This document shows positions 35,458-42,996 of a stretch of DNA of 64,000 nucleotides, one piece after another (the stretch's first letter is position 1; each line of letters begins with the position of its first letter). The notes below the pieces were generated by a model. That model was not told the origin of the DNA and searched no databases. It was given only the letters and a program-made list of their open reading frames with translations. This stretch comes from Flavobacterium shii (GTDB taxonomy: Bacteria; Bacteroidota; Bacteroidia; Flavobacteriales; Flavobacteriaceae). The translations under genes were made by a program, and so were the position numbers. The stretch spans positions 186,001-250,000 of the forward strand of contig NZ_JAOZEW010000003.1 of assembly GCF_025847235.1 (NCBI RefSeq). Reading direction: 5' to 3'.

Positions 35458-36411
35458 TTATTTCATTTTTTTTAAAGGAAATTCATCACTACCTGGATTT
35501 ATCGTTGAAATCGGTTCACCAGAAATAATATATTCTTTTCCAGAATTTTGAATATATACAATCCCCATATCATCGTATTTTTTATTAAAAACAATTTTTA
35601 TTTTATCATCAGCAACGTTTTCCCCTACTATATTTTTATATATCTCAGGTTTTTCTCCATCACTTACATAAACTACCATAATATCATTTAAACTATTAAT
35701 CGTAATTTCAAAACTGGTTTTTAAGTCATCTCTATTTGTCTTTCCAAAAAAATATTTTCCTATCCAAGGATTATTATTTTTATCAATATCTACTGTTTGA
35801 GAATTATTAAAAACATTACTACTCTTAACCAAATTTATTTTCCCGATCTCTTTATCAACTTTATATTGATTCCAAAACATTACTTTTATTCCTTCTTCAT
35901 CTTCATTTATTCCTAAAGTCCAAATATTCAGATTAGTATCTATATAAAAATATTGATTTATTGCGACTAAAGCCTCTGCATAATTTTCCTGTTTATAAAT
36001 AATCAATTTATCAACGTTCTTATTATTTTTATAAATAGAGAGGTTAATATGAGTATAAATAGCTGCATCTGGGTTTAGCTTTTTATCTTTTTCAAATTTT
36101 AAAGTAAGATCTCCTATAGTCTTTTCTTCAATAGTATTAGCATCCCATTTTGTAAACTTATCATAATCAAATTTGATTTGAGATAAATTAGCACGTTGTG
36201 ATTTAACATCATTATTCCTTTGTATTCGACTTACAAAATCAGACTGTGATATTAATAGGTCTCCATATGAAACAAATTCATTTTCATTAGTTTGGGTACT
36301 TTGTATTTTATTTGATATGGATTTATCATTTTCTTTTTTACAACCAATCAAGACTAGAAAAACGACTAATAGTAGCATCCTCATTTTATTTGCATTTAAA
36401 ATCATTTCCAT
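35458..36411 (-). CDS. Array-2 lipoprotein with shared MEMIL leader
   Basis: This 317-residue lipoprotein has a leader MEMILNANKMRMLLLVVFLV followed by lipobox LIGC. The same leader, almost letter for letter, opens the gene at 36605 and part of it opens the gene at 40510. The true start may be the internal Met 10 or 12. The mature protein has IQSTQTNENEFVSYGDLLIS, a middle beta-rich part, and ends with YIQNSGKEYIISGEPISTIN. Hypothetical. Immunity role inferred from the array. Confidence 0.65.
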   Translation of the reverse strand: MEMILNANKMRMLLLVVFLVLIGCKKENDKSISNKIQSTQTNENEFVSYGDLLISQSDFVSRIQRNNDVKSQRANLSQIKFDYDKFTKWDANTIEEKTIGDLTLKFEKDKKLNPDAAIYTHINLSIYKNNKNVDKLIIYKQENYAEALVAINQYFYIDTNLNIWTLGINEDEEGIKVMFWNQYKVDKEIGKINLVKSSNVFNNSQTVDIDKNNNPWIGKYFFGKTNRDDLKTSFEITINSLNDIMVVYVSDGEKPEIYKNIVGENVADDKIKIVFNKKYDDMGIVYIQNSGKEYIISGEPISTINPGSDEFPLKKMK

Positions 36412-36443
36412 TTTTTTAATATTAATCTTTACTTATCTTTTTC

Positions 36444-36526
36444 ACTTATCTAGGAATTCCTGCAGTTAGCAAAAGCATTTCACTCTTGCTAACTGTGGCT
36501 ATTCTTTTCAATACGTCAATGATCCT
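36444..36526. repeat. Cassette hairpin repeat, copy 2
   Basis: It contains GCAGTTAGCAA and TTGCTAACTG as inverted arms 10 bases long with a loop of 13. On the minus strand the element also reads RIIDVLKRIATVSKS, then EMLLLTAGIPR and a stop. It lies between genes at 36605 and 35458. Confidence 0.9.
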
Positions 36527-36604
36527 GTTATCTTTATAATTTTATTCTTGAGCTAATTTTATTTACTAATACTGGAGGGTATTACACTAGCTAAAAAAAA
36601 CAAA

Positions 36605-37672
36605 TTATTCTGATTTTATTTTACTTTTATACACATATCCTTTATTATCTGAATTTGTCCGTACTAACCACCAATCTCCCGAATTATTTAATACTTGAAT
36701 TTTTTCTCCAGATTTTATTTTTTCAATTATTGCCGAAGTACTACTTTTCTCTTTTCTTAAATTTGTGAAACCATCAGAATCCTGAATTTTATAAACATGA
36801 ATAATATAACTTTCAAATAGCGACTTAAATTCATCACGATAACACTTTTGTTCAACTTCGTTCAGATTAGATTTAATATTTTGTTCTAATAATGGCAAAA
36901 TATTATACTCAACAATTGTTTTACTTTTCCAAGCTGTAGTAATTGATGGCGAAAAATAAGCATTAACAAAAGATTGAGTTTTTATTTTTTCTTTTAGCTC
37001 TTTTATAGAGAATTTATCGACTGTCTCTTCATCAATTAAAAGACTACTCTTTTCAACATCACAATCTGCTAAATTATCTACGAAATATTTTTCATTAGTT
37101 AAAAGTGCACTTGGTAATGATTTATTAATATAATCCACTAAATTATTTTTCTTAAACAAACATGCTCCTCTTATAAAAAAGCTTGGTTTATATAGAAATA
37201 ATTCAAAAAGCGATAACTCATAATCTTCTAAATGATAACTTAACGAATTATCATTAAACAACTCATTTAAAACATAATACAATTCTTCATCATTTGTTTG
37301 TTGTATTCTTACTAATAAAAGTTTAATAAAATATACTTGCTCATACTCTCCTTTATCAAAATTTCTTTTATTCAAAAAATTAAAAAACTTCATTCTAAAC
37401 AAATTATCTTGTAATGAACTAATTTTTATATTTTCAATAAACTCATTTTCATATTTAAATTTATGAAATTCAATATCCTTTATAAAGGATTTAGATAAAT
37501 CTATACCATCTGAAAGTTTTGCATTATTATTTGTATTGTTAATATTAATATTCTGCTCAGCAATTTGGTTTCTCAATTCATTCTTATCATCCGCTTTTTT
37601 ACAACCAATCAAGATTAGAAAAACAACTAATAGTAGCATCCTCATTCTATTTACATCTAGAATCATTTCCAT
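36605..37672 (-). CDS. Array-2 lipoprotein with C-terminal SH3b domain
   Basis: This 355-residue lipoprotein has the MEMILDVNRMRMLLLVVFLI leader and lipobox LIGC. A helical middle (residues about 60-290) precedes a bacterial SH3 domain at about 295-352 (DGFTNLRKEKSSTSAIIEKI, then WWLVRTNSDNKGYVYKSKI). SH3b domains bind peptidoglycan or protein. A membrane-anchored SH3b protein behind a peptidoglycan-degrading effector fits an immunity role by covering the substrate or the enzyme, which is inference. Confidence 0.72.
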   Translation of the reverse strand: MEMILDVNRMRMLLLVVFLILIGCKKADDKNELRNQIAEQNININNTNNNAKLSDGIDLSKSFIKDIEFHKFKYENEFIENIKISSLQDNLFRMKFFNFLNKRNFDKGEYEQVYFIKLLLVRIQQTNDEELYYVLNELFNDNSLSYHLEDYELSLFELFLYKPSFFIRGACLFKKNNLVDYINKSLPSALLTNEKYFVDNLADCDVEKSSLLIDEETVDKFSIKELKEKIKTQSFVNAYFSPSITTAWKSKTIVEYNILPLLEQNIKSNLNEVEQKCYRDEFKSLFESYIIHVYKIQDSDGFTNLRKEKSSTSAIIEKIKSGEKIQVLNNSGDWWLVRTNSDNKGYVYKSKIKSE

Positions 37673-37694
37673 TTTTTTATTATATTAATCTCTT

Positions 37695-37778
37695 CACTTA
37701 TCTAGGAATTCCAGCAGTTAGCAAAAGCATCATACTCTTGCTAACTGTGGCTATTCTTTTCAATACGTCAATGATCTT
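37695..37778. repeat. Cassette hairpin repeat, copy 3
   Basis: CAGTTAGCAA at the left pairs with TTGCTAACTG at the right around AAGCATCATACTC, with a further AG/CT pair inside. The minus strand again reads VIDVLKRIATVSKS-like protein tail ending in GIPR and a stop. Frame stops occur just upstream, so it is not translated as a whole gene. Confidence 0.9.
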
Positions 37779-37803
37779 AATTCTTTGCTATTATTTTTTT
37801 ACA

Positions 37804-38793
37804 TTATTTCACAACTACGATTAAACCGTTTTCATCTATTTTAAATTTTTCTTCTTTCAAAACTTTAAAATCTTCACCTTTTTTAATCTTAGTATCTAAA
37901 TTAAAAACATAATTTTTATTGATTTCGAATTCTGTAAATTCAGAAATAGTATTTCCATTATCCCCTTCTTTGACAAAACCAATATCTCTTTTAGAAATAA
38001 CAATATTATTCTTTAAGGTTACTAGCGTATAAGTAAAATCATCAAAATTAAAATTCCCAATGATAAAAACTTTAATATCCTTTATGTCTGGTAGTCTTAG
38101 ATAATCTTTAGTGTCTAAATTTGCAATAGTACAATCTAATTGATTCCATATGTTATTACCATTAATAACATTTTTTGTAATTGGTAAACTCGTGATTTTT
38201 GTTTTTGAGTAACAATCATTTTGGTCAATATTATTTCCTTTCTTAAAGAAAACCAAATAATCATCAAAAACAATTACTAGTGTATTATCAACAACTAATA
38301 ACTCATCCCATGGGATTTCACATGATTTTTCAGGATATAATGATTGATATACACTCAATGAATTACCAAGCTTTAAACCATTTTTTAAGAATATAGATTC
38401 GTATAATTTAGCAGTTTTGGTGCTTTCATAATATTTTACTGGCGTCTTATTACTTTTATAATATTCAAATGAACATAAATTTCCAACTTTTACATTTTTT
38501 TCATCAATTTCAATTTTTATGTTTTTAAATTTATTTATTATTTCTGATTCTGTTTTTTTTGGAATCCCAGTTATAGAAGATTCAGAAATTTTATAAAAAG
38601 CCCAATAATTTGCAACTGCATTGTCATTATTTAATTCATGTTCTTTGTTTTCTTTAACCGATACAACAGAAGAATCTTTTACTAATTTTATATTTAATTG
38701 ATCTCCTAGATTTTTATCACTATCTGTCTTTGTATTTCCCTTACAACTTGCAAATAGTAAAGCTAAAAATGCGATACTTAATATTTTTTTCAT
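37804..38793 (-). CDS. Array-2 lipoprotein of unknown function
   Basis: This 329-residue lipoprotein has a clear type II signal (MKKILSIAFLALLFASCKGN, lipobox FASC). The mature protein is acidic and Lys-rich with NLCSFEYYKSNKTPVKYYES and LDTKDYLRLPDIKDIKVFII. It does not share the MEMIL leader of its neighbours but has the same repeat on both sides. No family recognised. Position in the array suggests an immunity-like role. Confidence 0.63.
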   Translation of the reverse strand: MKKILSIAFLALLFASCKGNTKTDSDKNLGDQLNIKLVKDSSVVSVKENKEHELNNDNAVANYWAFYKISESSITGIPKKTESEIINKFKNIKIEIDEKNVKVGNLCSFEYYKSNKTPVKYYESTKTAKLYESIFLKNGLKLGNSLSVYQSLYPEKSCEIPWDELLVVDNTLVIVFDDYLVFFKKGNNIDQNDCYSKTKITSLPITKNVINGNNIWNQLDCTIANLDTKDYLRLPDIKDIKVFIIGNFNFDDFTYTLVTLKNNIVISKRDIGFVKEGDNGNTISEFTEFEINKNYVFNLDTKIKKGEDFKVLKEEKFKIDENGLIVVVK

Positions 38794-38850
38794 AGTTTAA
38801 TTTTATACATGCAATATGGAATTTAATAACCTTCTTCATTTCTCTTTTTC

Positions 38851-38933
38851 TTTTATCTAGGAATTCCAACAGTTAGCAAAAGCATCCCACTCTTGCTAAC
38901 TGTGGCTATTCTTTTCAATACGTCAATGACCTT
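38851..38933. repeat. Cassette hairpin repeat, copy 4
   Basis: It has the same arms (CAGTTAGCAA/TTGCTAACTG) with AAGCATCCCACTC between them. It lies directly in front of the gene at 37804 and behind the gene at 39008. Confidence 0.9.
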
Positions 38934-39007
38934 ATTATATTAATTCTATATATAAATAGTAGCGAAAAACTCACGTAAGAAAAGAAATTTGATTCTTCTT
39001 ATTATCA

Positions 39008-40318
39008 TTATTTTTTCTTTTCTAAAATTGTTTTAGAATTAAAGTTTTGAAACAAAATTTTACCGAAATTTTTAGTCGATAATAACAAATCTGGTATTAC
39101 TTTATCTGGATTCTTTCTGTCTGAGAAAGATTGCCCAAATTTATGAAGTACTATTTCATCGCTATTTTTATCAAACTTAAATGTTGTATATTCATCGATA
39201 AGATACCAACCTCCACATGTATTTTGTTCAATAGTGAAATAATTATCTTTAACTACCAAACTTTGAAATCCATCAGACGGACAATTTGATACTACTGTAT
39301 AAATTATATTTAAATTTTTATATACTAAGTATTTATCATTCCCTTTATTTATCAATATACATACTGGTGAATTCATAATAATATCATTGCTTGAATTAGA
39401 ACCTATCACTTTCGGTTCAAAAACTAATAATTGATCTTCTTTCCCATCTTGATTTAAGTCACATTTTTTTTCTACAGTTATAACATAACCTTTACTCTGA
39501 AGATCTTTTTTAAATTCTGTAGCACTAAAAAAAGTAGAATTATCATCTGTTTTAATTCTGATCCTACTTTTATGAACATAACCAATTTTACCTGTTTTAG
39601 TTTTTATATGCCACCAATCACCTATGCTTTCCAATATTTCAATCTCTTCACCTGAAATTACTTTATCTAAAACTTTTGAAGAAGAGTTTTTATCAGCTCG
39701 TAAATTGGTATATCCATCTTTATCAAAAACTTCAAACTTACTTTGCTTATTTTTTGATATATTTTCAGGACTTTGATTTCTTTCTTTCTTGATTTTTTCA
39801 AAAACTAACATCGACTTATCTCTCATCGACTTATCGAGAATAAGATTTAATTGTTGTGAGTATTTCAAATCTTCTTTATCAAAATAAAAATTCCAAAATG
39901 AGTTTACCTTACTTTCATTTAATCCATTCAATAATGAAACAAATCCTTTGTCTGTTTCTGTTATAGCCTGCATTTTTTTATGAAAATAGTTAACTCCATC
40001 AGCTTCCCATTTGCCATTTATAGAAATGTTTATAATTTTCTCTTTATATATATCATATTTAGGTTGAGAAACTAATTTAAAAAAGTAATCCGTATATTCA
40101 TTCGCATCCTCATAAAAAGGATTAGGCTTGTCCAGCTTATCATTCCATCCAAAAGTTGATTTAAAATCCTCAAAATTCCCAGGAAAACTTTCAATGAATT
40201 TTTTTTCATTCTTCTCTACATAAGCTTTTTTAAGTTGTTGTAAATTAACATTCTCTTGTACTTTATTAAATGAAACCAATAATAAAACCAACAAAAAACT
40301 AAATATCCTTTCTTTCAT
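39008..40318 (-). CDS. Array-2 exported protein with SH3b domain
   Basis: This protein has about 436 residues with start MKERIFSFLLVLLLVSFNKV. I prefer 40318 to the longer 40342 because the former gives a normal signal peptide. A helical N-terminal region is followed at about 200-265 by a bacterial SH3 domain (DGYTNLRADKNSSSKVLDKV, then WWHIKTKTGKIGYVHKSRI). A C-terminal region of about 165 residues includes CDLNQDGKEDQLLVF, a calcium-type EF-hand-like loop, and GGWYLIDEYTTFKFDK. The SH3b domain is close to that of gene 36605. Probable immunity-like protein. Confidence 0.7.
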   Translation of the reverse strand: MKERIFSFLLVLLLVSFNKVQENVNLQQLKKAYVEKNEKKFIESFPGNFEDFKSTFGWNDKLDKPNPFYEDANEYTDYFFKLVSQPKYDIYKEKIINISINGKWEADGVNYFHKKMQAITETDKGFVSLLNGLNESKVNSFWNFYFDKEDLKYSQQLNLILDKSMRDKSMLVFEKIKKERNQSPENISKNKQSKFEVFDKDGYTNLRADKNSSSKVLDKVISGEEIEILESIGDWWHIKTKTGKIGYVHKSRIRIKTDDNSTFFSATEFKKDLQSKGYVITVEKKCDLNQDGKEDQLLVFEPKVIGSNSSNDIIMNSPVCILINKGNDKYLVYKNLNIIYTVVSNCPSDGFQSLVVKDNYFTIEQNTCGGWYLIDEYTTFKFDKNSDEIVLHKFGQSFSDRKNPDKVIPDLLLSTKNFGKILFQNFNSKTILEKKK

Positions 40319-40380
40319 CTTTTTATTTTTAAAATAAAACATACTACATTGAATATGTAAATCATCATCATTCTTTTTTT

Positions 40381-40463
40381 ACTTATCTATGAATTCCAGC
40401 AGTTAGCAAAAGCATCATACTCTTGCTAACTGTGGCTATTCTTTTCAATACGTCAATGATCTT
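40381..40463. repeat. Cassette hairpin repeat, copy 5
   Basis: Arms are intact, with loop AAGCATCATACTC as in copies 3 and 6. The last part of the tail reads GIHR instead of GIPR (CAT for CCT). Confidence 0.9.
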
Positions 40464-40509
40464 ATTATTCTCTTAAAACTCTATATTATCTTTAGGAATT
40501 AAATCCTTA

Positions 40510-41523
40510 TTAATCACACTTTATAAGAGTTACTGGTTTTATATTTTCTCCTTCAATATCAAAAGGGGTATTTTTATCATATTCCAATTTTTTAGTTTTT
40601 TCGTTATATAGTCCATACCAATATAACTTTAATTTATTGTTTTTAAATTCTAATTTCCCAATACTCTTTTCTTTAGATATATTTTTTTCATCTATTTTAT
40701 TTACACTACCTTCATTATTATCCTCTTGATTAAGAAATCTTATAAGATAATTATTAGGTTCATTAGGAATATCATTTATTTGAGCATTTATATATACAGT
40801 ATTTGAATATATAGAGATGTATGCTTTCGAATCTGTAATATCAAAAGTTGTAAGAGCATTTCCACAATCAATTCTCCAAAGCCCACTTAAATCATTATTT
40901 TGAACTAATGATATTTTTTTCTCCTCGCTTTTTAACAGATTATCATTAGCCCTTTCTAAAATCGAATTATAATCAATTTTAATATGGTTCTCTTTTAATT
41001 TATTTAAAGTAACAAATAAATCAACCGAAGAAATAATTGTTGGTTTTCCTTTTACACATATAAGCACAGCCCACTTATTATCTATATCACTTTTATCCAG
41101 AACTTTATCACTACCAATAAACTTAATAAATCTTTTTTCTGTAATTTCAGTTTTATACTTTTCCTTTTTTAAAATTTCATCAATATTCGCACGATAACTA
41201 TTTTCATCATCTGCAATTGTAAAAAAATTATCATCTCCTTTCTCTCTTTTAATTATTTCTATTTCTTCATTTGAAGGAGATAAAAAAATAACAATCGGCT
41301 CACCTTTTATAACAAGGGTATCATTATTCGTCTTATTGACTATAGTAGAAGTACTATGATTGACAATTTGATTATTATCATGCTTACAACTTATAAAACT
41401 CAAAAAGAAAATTGCAATCAGTAATTTAATAGATCTCACAAAATTTATGTCCCCATATGAAACAAAACCAATTTCATTAATTTGAGTATTTTGTATTTTA
41501 TTTACATCTAGAATCATTTCCAT
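40510..41523 (-). CDS. Array-2 lipoprotein with chimeric 5' end
   Basis: The frame opens MEMILDVNKIQNTQINEIGF, a fusion of the shared MEMIL leader with the NTQ-x-NE-x-FVSYGD segment of gene 35458, without the signal peptide that belongs between them. After FVSYGDINF a normal lipoprotein signal begins with Val29 (GTG at 41439): RSIKLLIAIFFLSFISCKHD, lipobox FISC. The working start may thus be the GTG. The mature protein includes LWRIDCGNALTTFDITDSKA. It is a candidate immunity gene transplanted behind another gene's leader. Confidence 0.68.
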   Translation of the reverse strand: MEMILDVNKIQNTQINEIGFVSYGDINFVRSIKLLIAIFFLSFISCKHDNNQIVNHSTSTIVNKTNNDTLVIKGEPIVIFLSPSNEEIEIIKREKGDDNFFTIADDENSYRANIDEILKKEKYKTEITEKRFIKFIGSDKVLDKSDIDNKWAVLICVKGKPTIISSVDLFVTLNKLKENHIKIDYNSILERANDNLLKSEEKKISLVQNNDLSGLWRIDCGNALTTFDITDSKAYISIYSNTVYINAQINDIPNEPNNYLIRFLNQEDNNEGSVNKIDEKNISKEKSIGKLEFKNNKLKLYWYGLYNEKTKKLEYDKNTPFDIEGENIKPVTLIKCD

Positions 41524-41545
41524 TTTTTTATTATATTAATCTCTT

Positions 41546-41628
41546 CACTTATCTATGAATTCCAACAGTTAGCAAAAGCATCATACTCTTGCTAACTGTG
41601 GCTATTCTTTTCAATACGTCAATGACCT
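41546..41628. repeat. Cassette hairpin repeat, copy 6
   Basis: Arms are intact. With copy 3 it shares the adjoining TTATATTAATCTCTTCACTT and the leader region of the following gene, so the duplicated unit is longer than the hairpin itself. Confidence 0.9.
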
Positions 41629-41662
41629 TTGTTATTTTATTCAATACAGAAGAATTATCAAT

Positions 41663-42274
41663 TTATTTAATCTTAGTAATAGAACCATCTTGCTTTATTT
41701 GATGTTTCTCTAAAATCTTTTTTGACCTTGAATTATAATTTATGTCATAAATATTTATAGTTAAATCTTTATTTATGACAAAGGATTGATATGTTTCGTT
41801 TTCTGGCATTGCATATCCTATTGATTCATTCGCTATTATTTTATTATTTTTAATATTAATCAAACTCTGCGAATCAGAATCTCCATATATACAATAGACA
41901 AATGAATCAAATCCTAACCCTCCATTATTAATCTGAAATATTTCATCTGGATTGTCTTCAGAACTTTCTAAAATAATTTTCTTTATCTGAGCTAATTTAT
42001 CTCCTCTTAATTGAGGGTAAGCCTTTAAATATTTTTTTCTATTGGAATTTGCAAGTTTATCTCTCTCTTCAAAATCAAATGGTAAGTTTACTTCACTATT
42101 TCCTATTTGATTATCTGTTATTAATTTATCATCCTTTATAGTATCATTTACTAATTTCGGATTTTCTATAGCATTTTTTTTTGCTAAAATTTCTTTTTCT
42201 TTGTTAATTGATGTATCCTTACAATTGAAGAAAAGAAACATTACAAAAAAAACAAAAATGTTTTTTTTAATCAT
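41663..42274 (-). CDS. Lipoprotein, candidate immunity gene of the peptidoglycan effector
   Basis: This 203-residue lipoprotein (signal ending FFNCKD, lipobox FFNC) has a Lys/Glu-rich linker and a C-terminal domain (FDSFVYCIYGDSDSQSLINI, then FVINKDLTINIYD). A 5'-truncated second copy of the C-terminal domain is at 33914-34240. It stands second behind the multidomain effector, after the TPR protein, 12 bases from it. Function inferred from place. Confidence 0.65.
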   Translation of the reverse strand: MIKKNIFVFFVMFLFFNCKDTSINKEKEILAKKNAIENPKLVNDTIKDDKLITDNQIGNSEVNLPFDFEERDKLANSNRKKYLKAYPQLRGDKLAQIKKIILESSEDNPDEIFQINNGGLGFDSFVYCIYGDSDSQSLINIKNNKIIANESIGYAMPENETYQSFVINKDLTINIYDINYNSRSKKILEKHQIKQDGSITKIK

Positions 42275-42286
42275 TTAGTATTCATT

Positions 42287-42985
42287 TTAATTATTTAGTA
42301 TTCTCTCATTTACCCTCTGAGGTATTTTTTTTAAATCTTTTTTTTGAGTTTTCATTAGTGAAATATATTTCAAATACTTTGTTTGAGCCTCCTCTTTTTT
42401 ATTGAGTTCCCAATAAACATCACCTAAATTTAACCATGCGACAACTCTATCAGGTTTTCTTTCGATAATTTTTTCTAAGATATAAGCTGATGATTTATAT
42501 TGATTAATCTTTTCTAAAAAATAAGCTTTATCATTAATTGATTCTATATTCTCATCAAAAATTGTTTGATTTTCGTTCAAATAGTTTTTTACCTTGACAA
42601 GAGATTCATTGTCATTTTTAATTTTATCGAGTATAATAAATTTTGCCCCTTCACATTCAAATTGATATTTCTGGTTTTCAACTACTATATTTGAATCTTC
42701 AAACGAAAAAGTTATTATTACAATATTATTTTCTTTAAAATCAAAAAAACCTTTAGAATATTTATTCTTAATAATAGTCCCCTTTTTAGTTTTCCCATTT
42801 ATATTTAAAATAGCATTTTTCGCATCTGAAATTTCTAATTGTATATTACAAGAACTAGAAAAAGAGAAGTATGTAGAATCTTTAATTCTGAAATTCTGAA
42901 AATTCGTTCTATCGTATAATTCATTGCTTTTTGAATGACATAAAATAGTCATTAAAAACAAAAGCGTTGTTAAAATATTTTTCAT
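42287..42985 (-). CDS. Exported TPR-containing protein behind the effector
   Basis: This 232-residue protein has a signal peptide (MKNILTTLLFLMTILCHSKS) and a beta-rich N-terminal part. At about 150-215 it has TPR-like helices: YLEKINQYKSSAYILEKIIE, then PDRVVAWLNLGDVYWELNKK. The start lies 11 bases after the effector stop, the usual distance for an effector-immunity pair. A periplasmic TPR protein could bind the enzyme directly. It is the best candidate for the cognate immunity gene, by context only. Confidence 0.68.
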   Translation of the reverse strand: MKNILTTLLFLMTILCHSKSNELYDRTNFQNFRIKDSTYFSFSSSCNIQLEISDAKNAILNINGKTKKGTIIKNKYSKGFFDFKENNIVIITFSFEDSNIVVENQKYQFECEGAKFIILDKIKNDNESLVKVKNYLNENQTIFDENIESINDKAYFLEKINQYKSSAYILEKIIERKPDRVVAWLNLGDVYWELNKKEEAQTKYLKYISLMKTQKKDLKKIPQRVNERILNN

Positions 42986-42996
42986 CTTTTTATCTA

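Noticed and set aside
35360..41628. CRISPR array
   Set aside because: The repeats are about 80 bases long and are separated by 0.9-1.5 kb genes, not by short spacers, and no cas gene is present.
35360..41628. True integron cassette array
   Set aside because: Element size and palindrome fit loosely, but there is no integrase gene or attI-like site in the window, and the element also matches a coding tail. I keep it as a hypothesis to check only.
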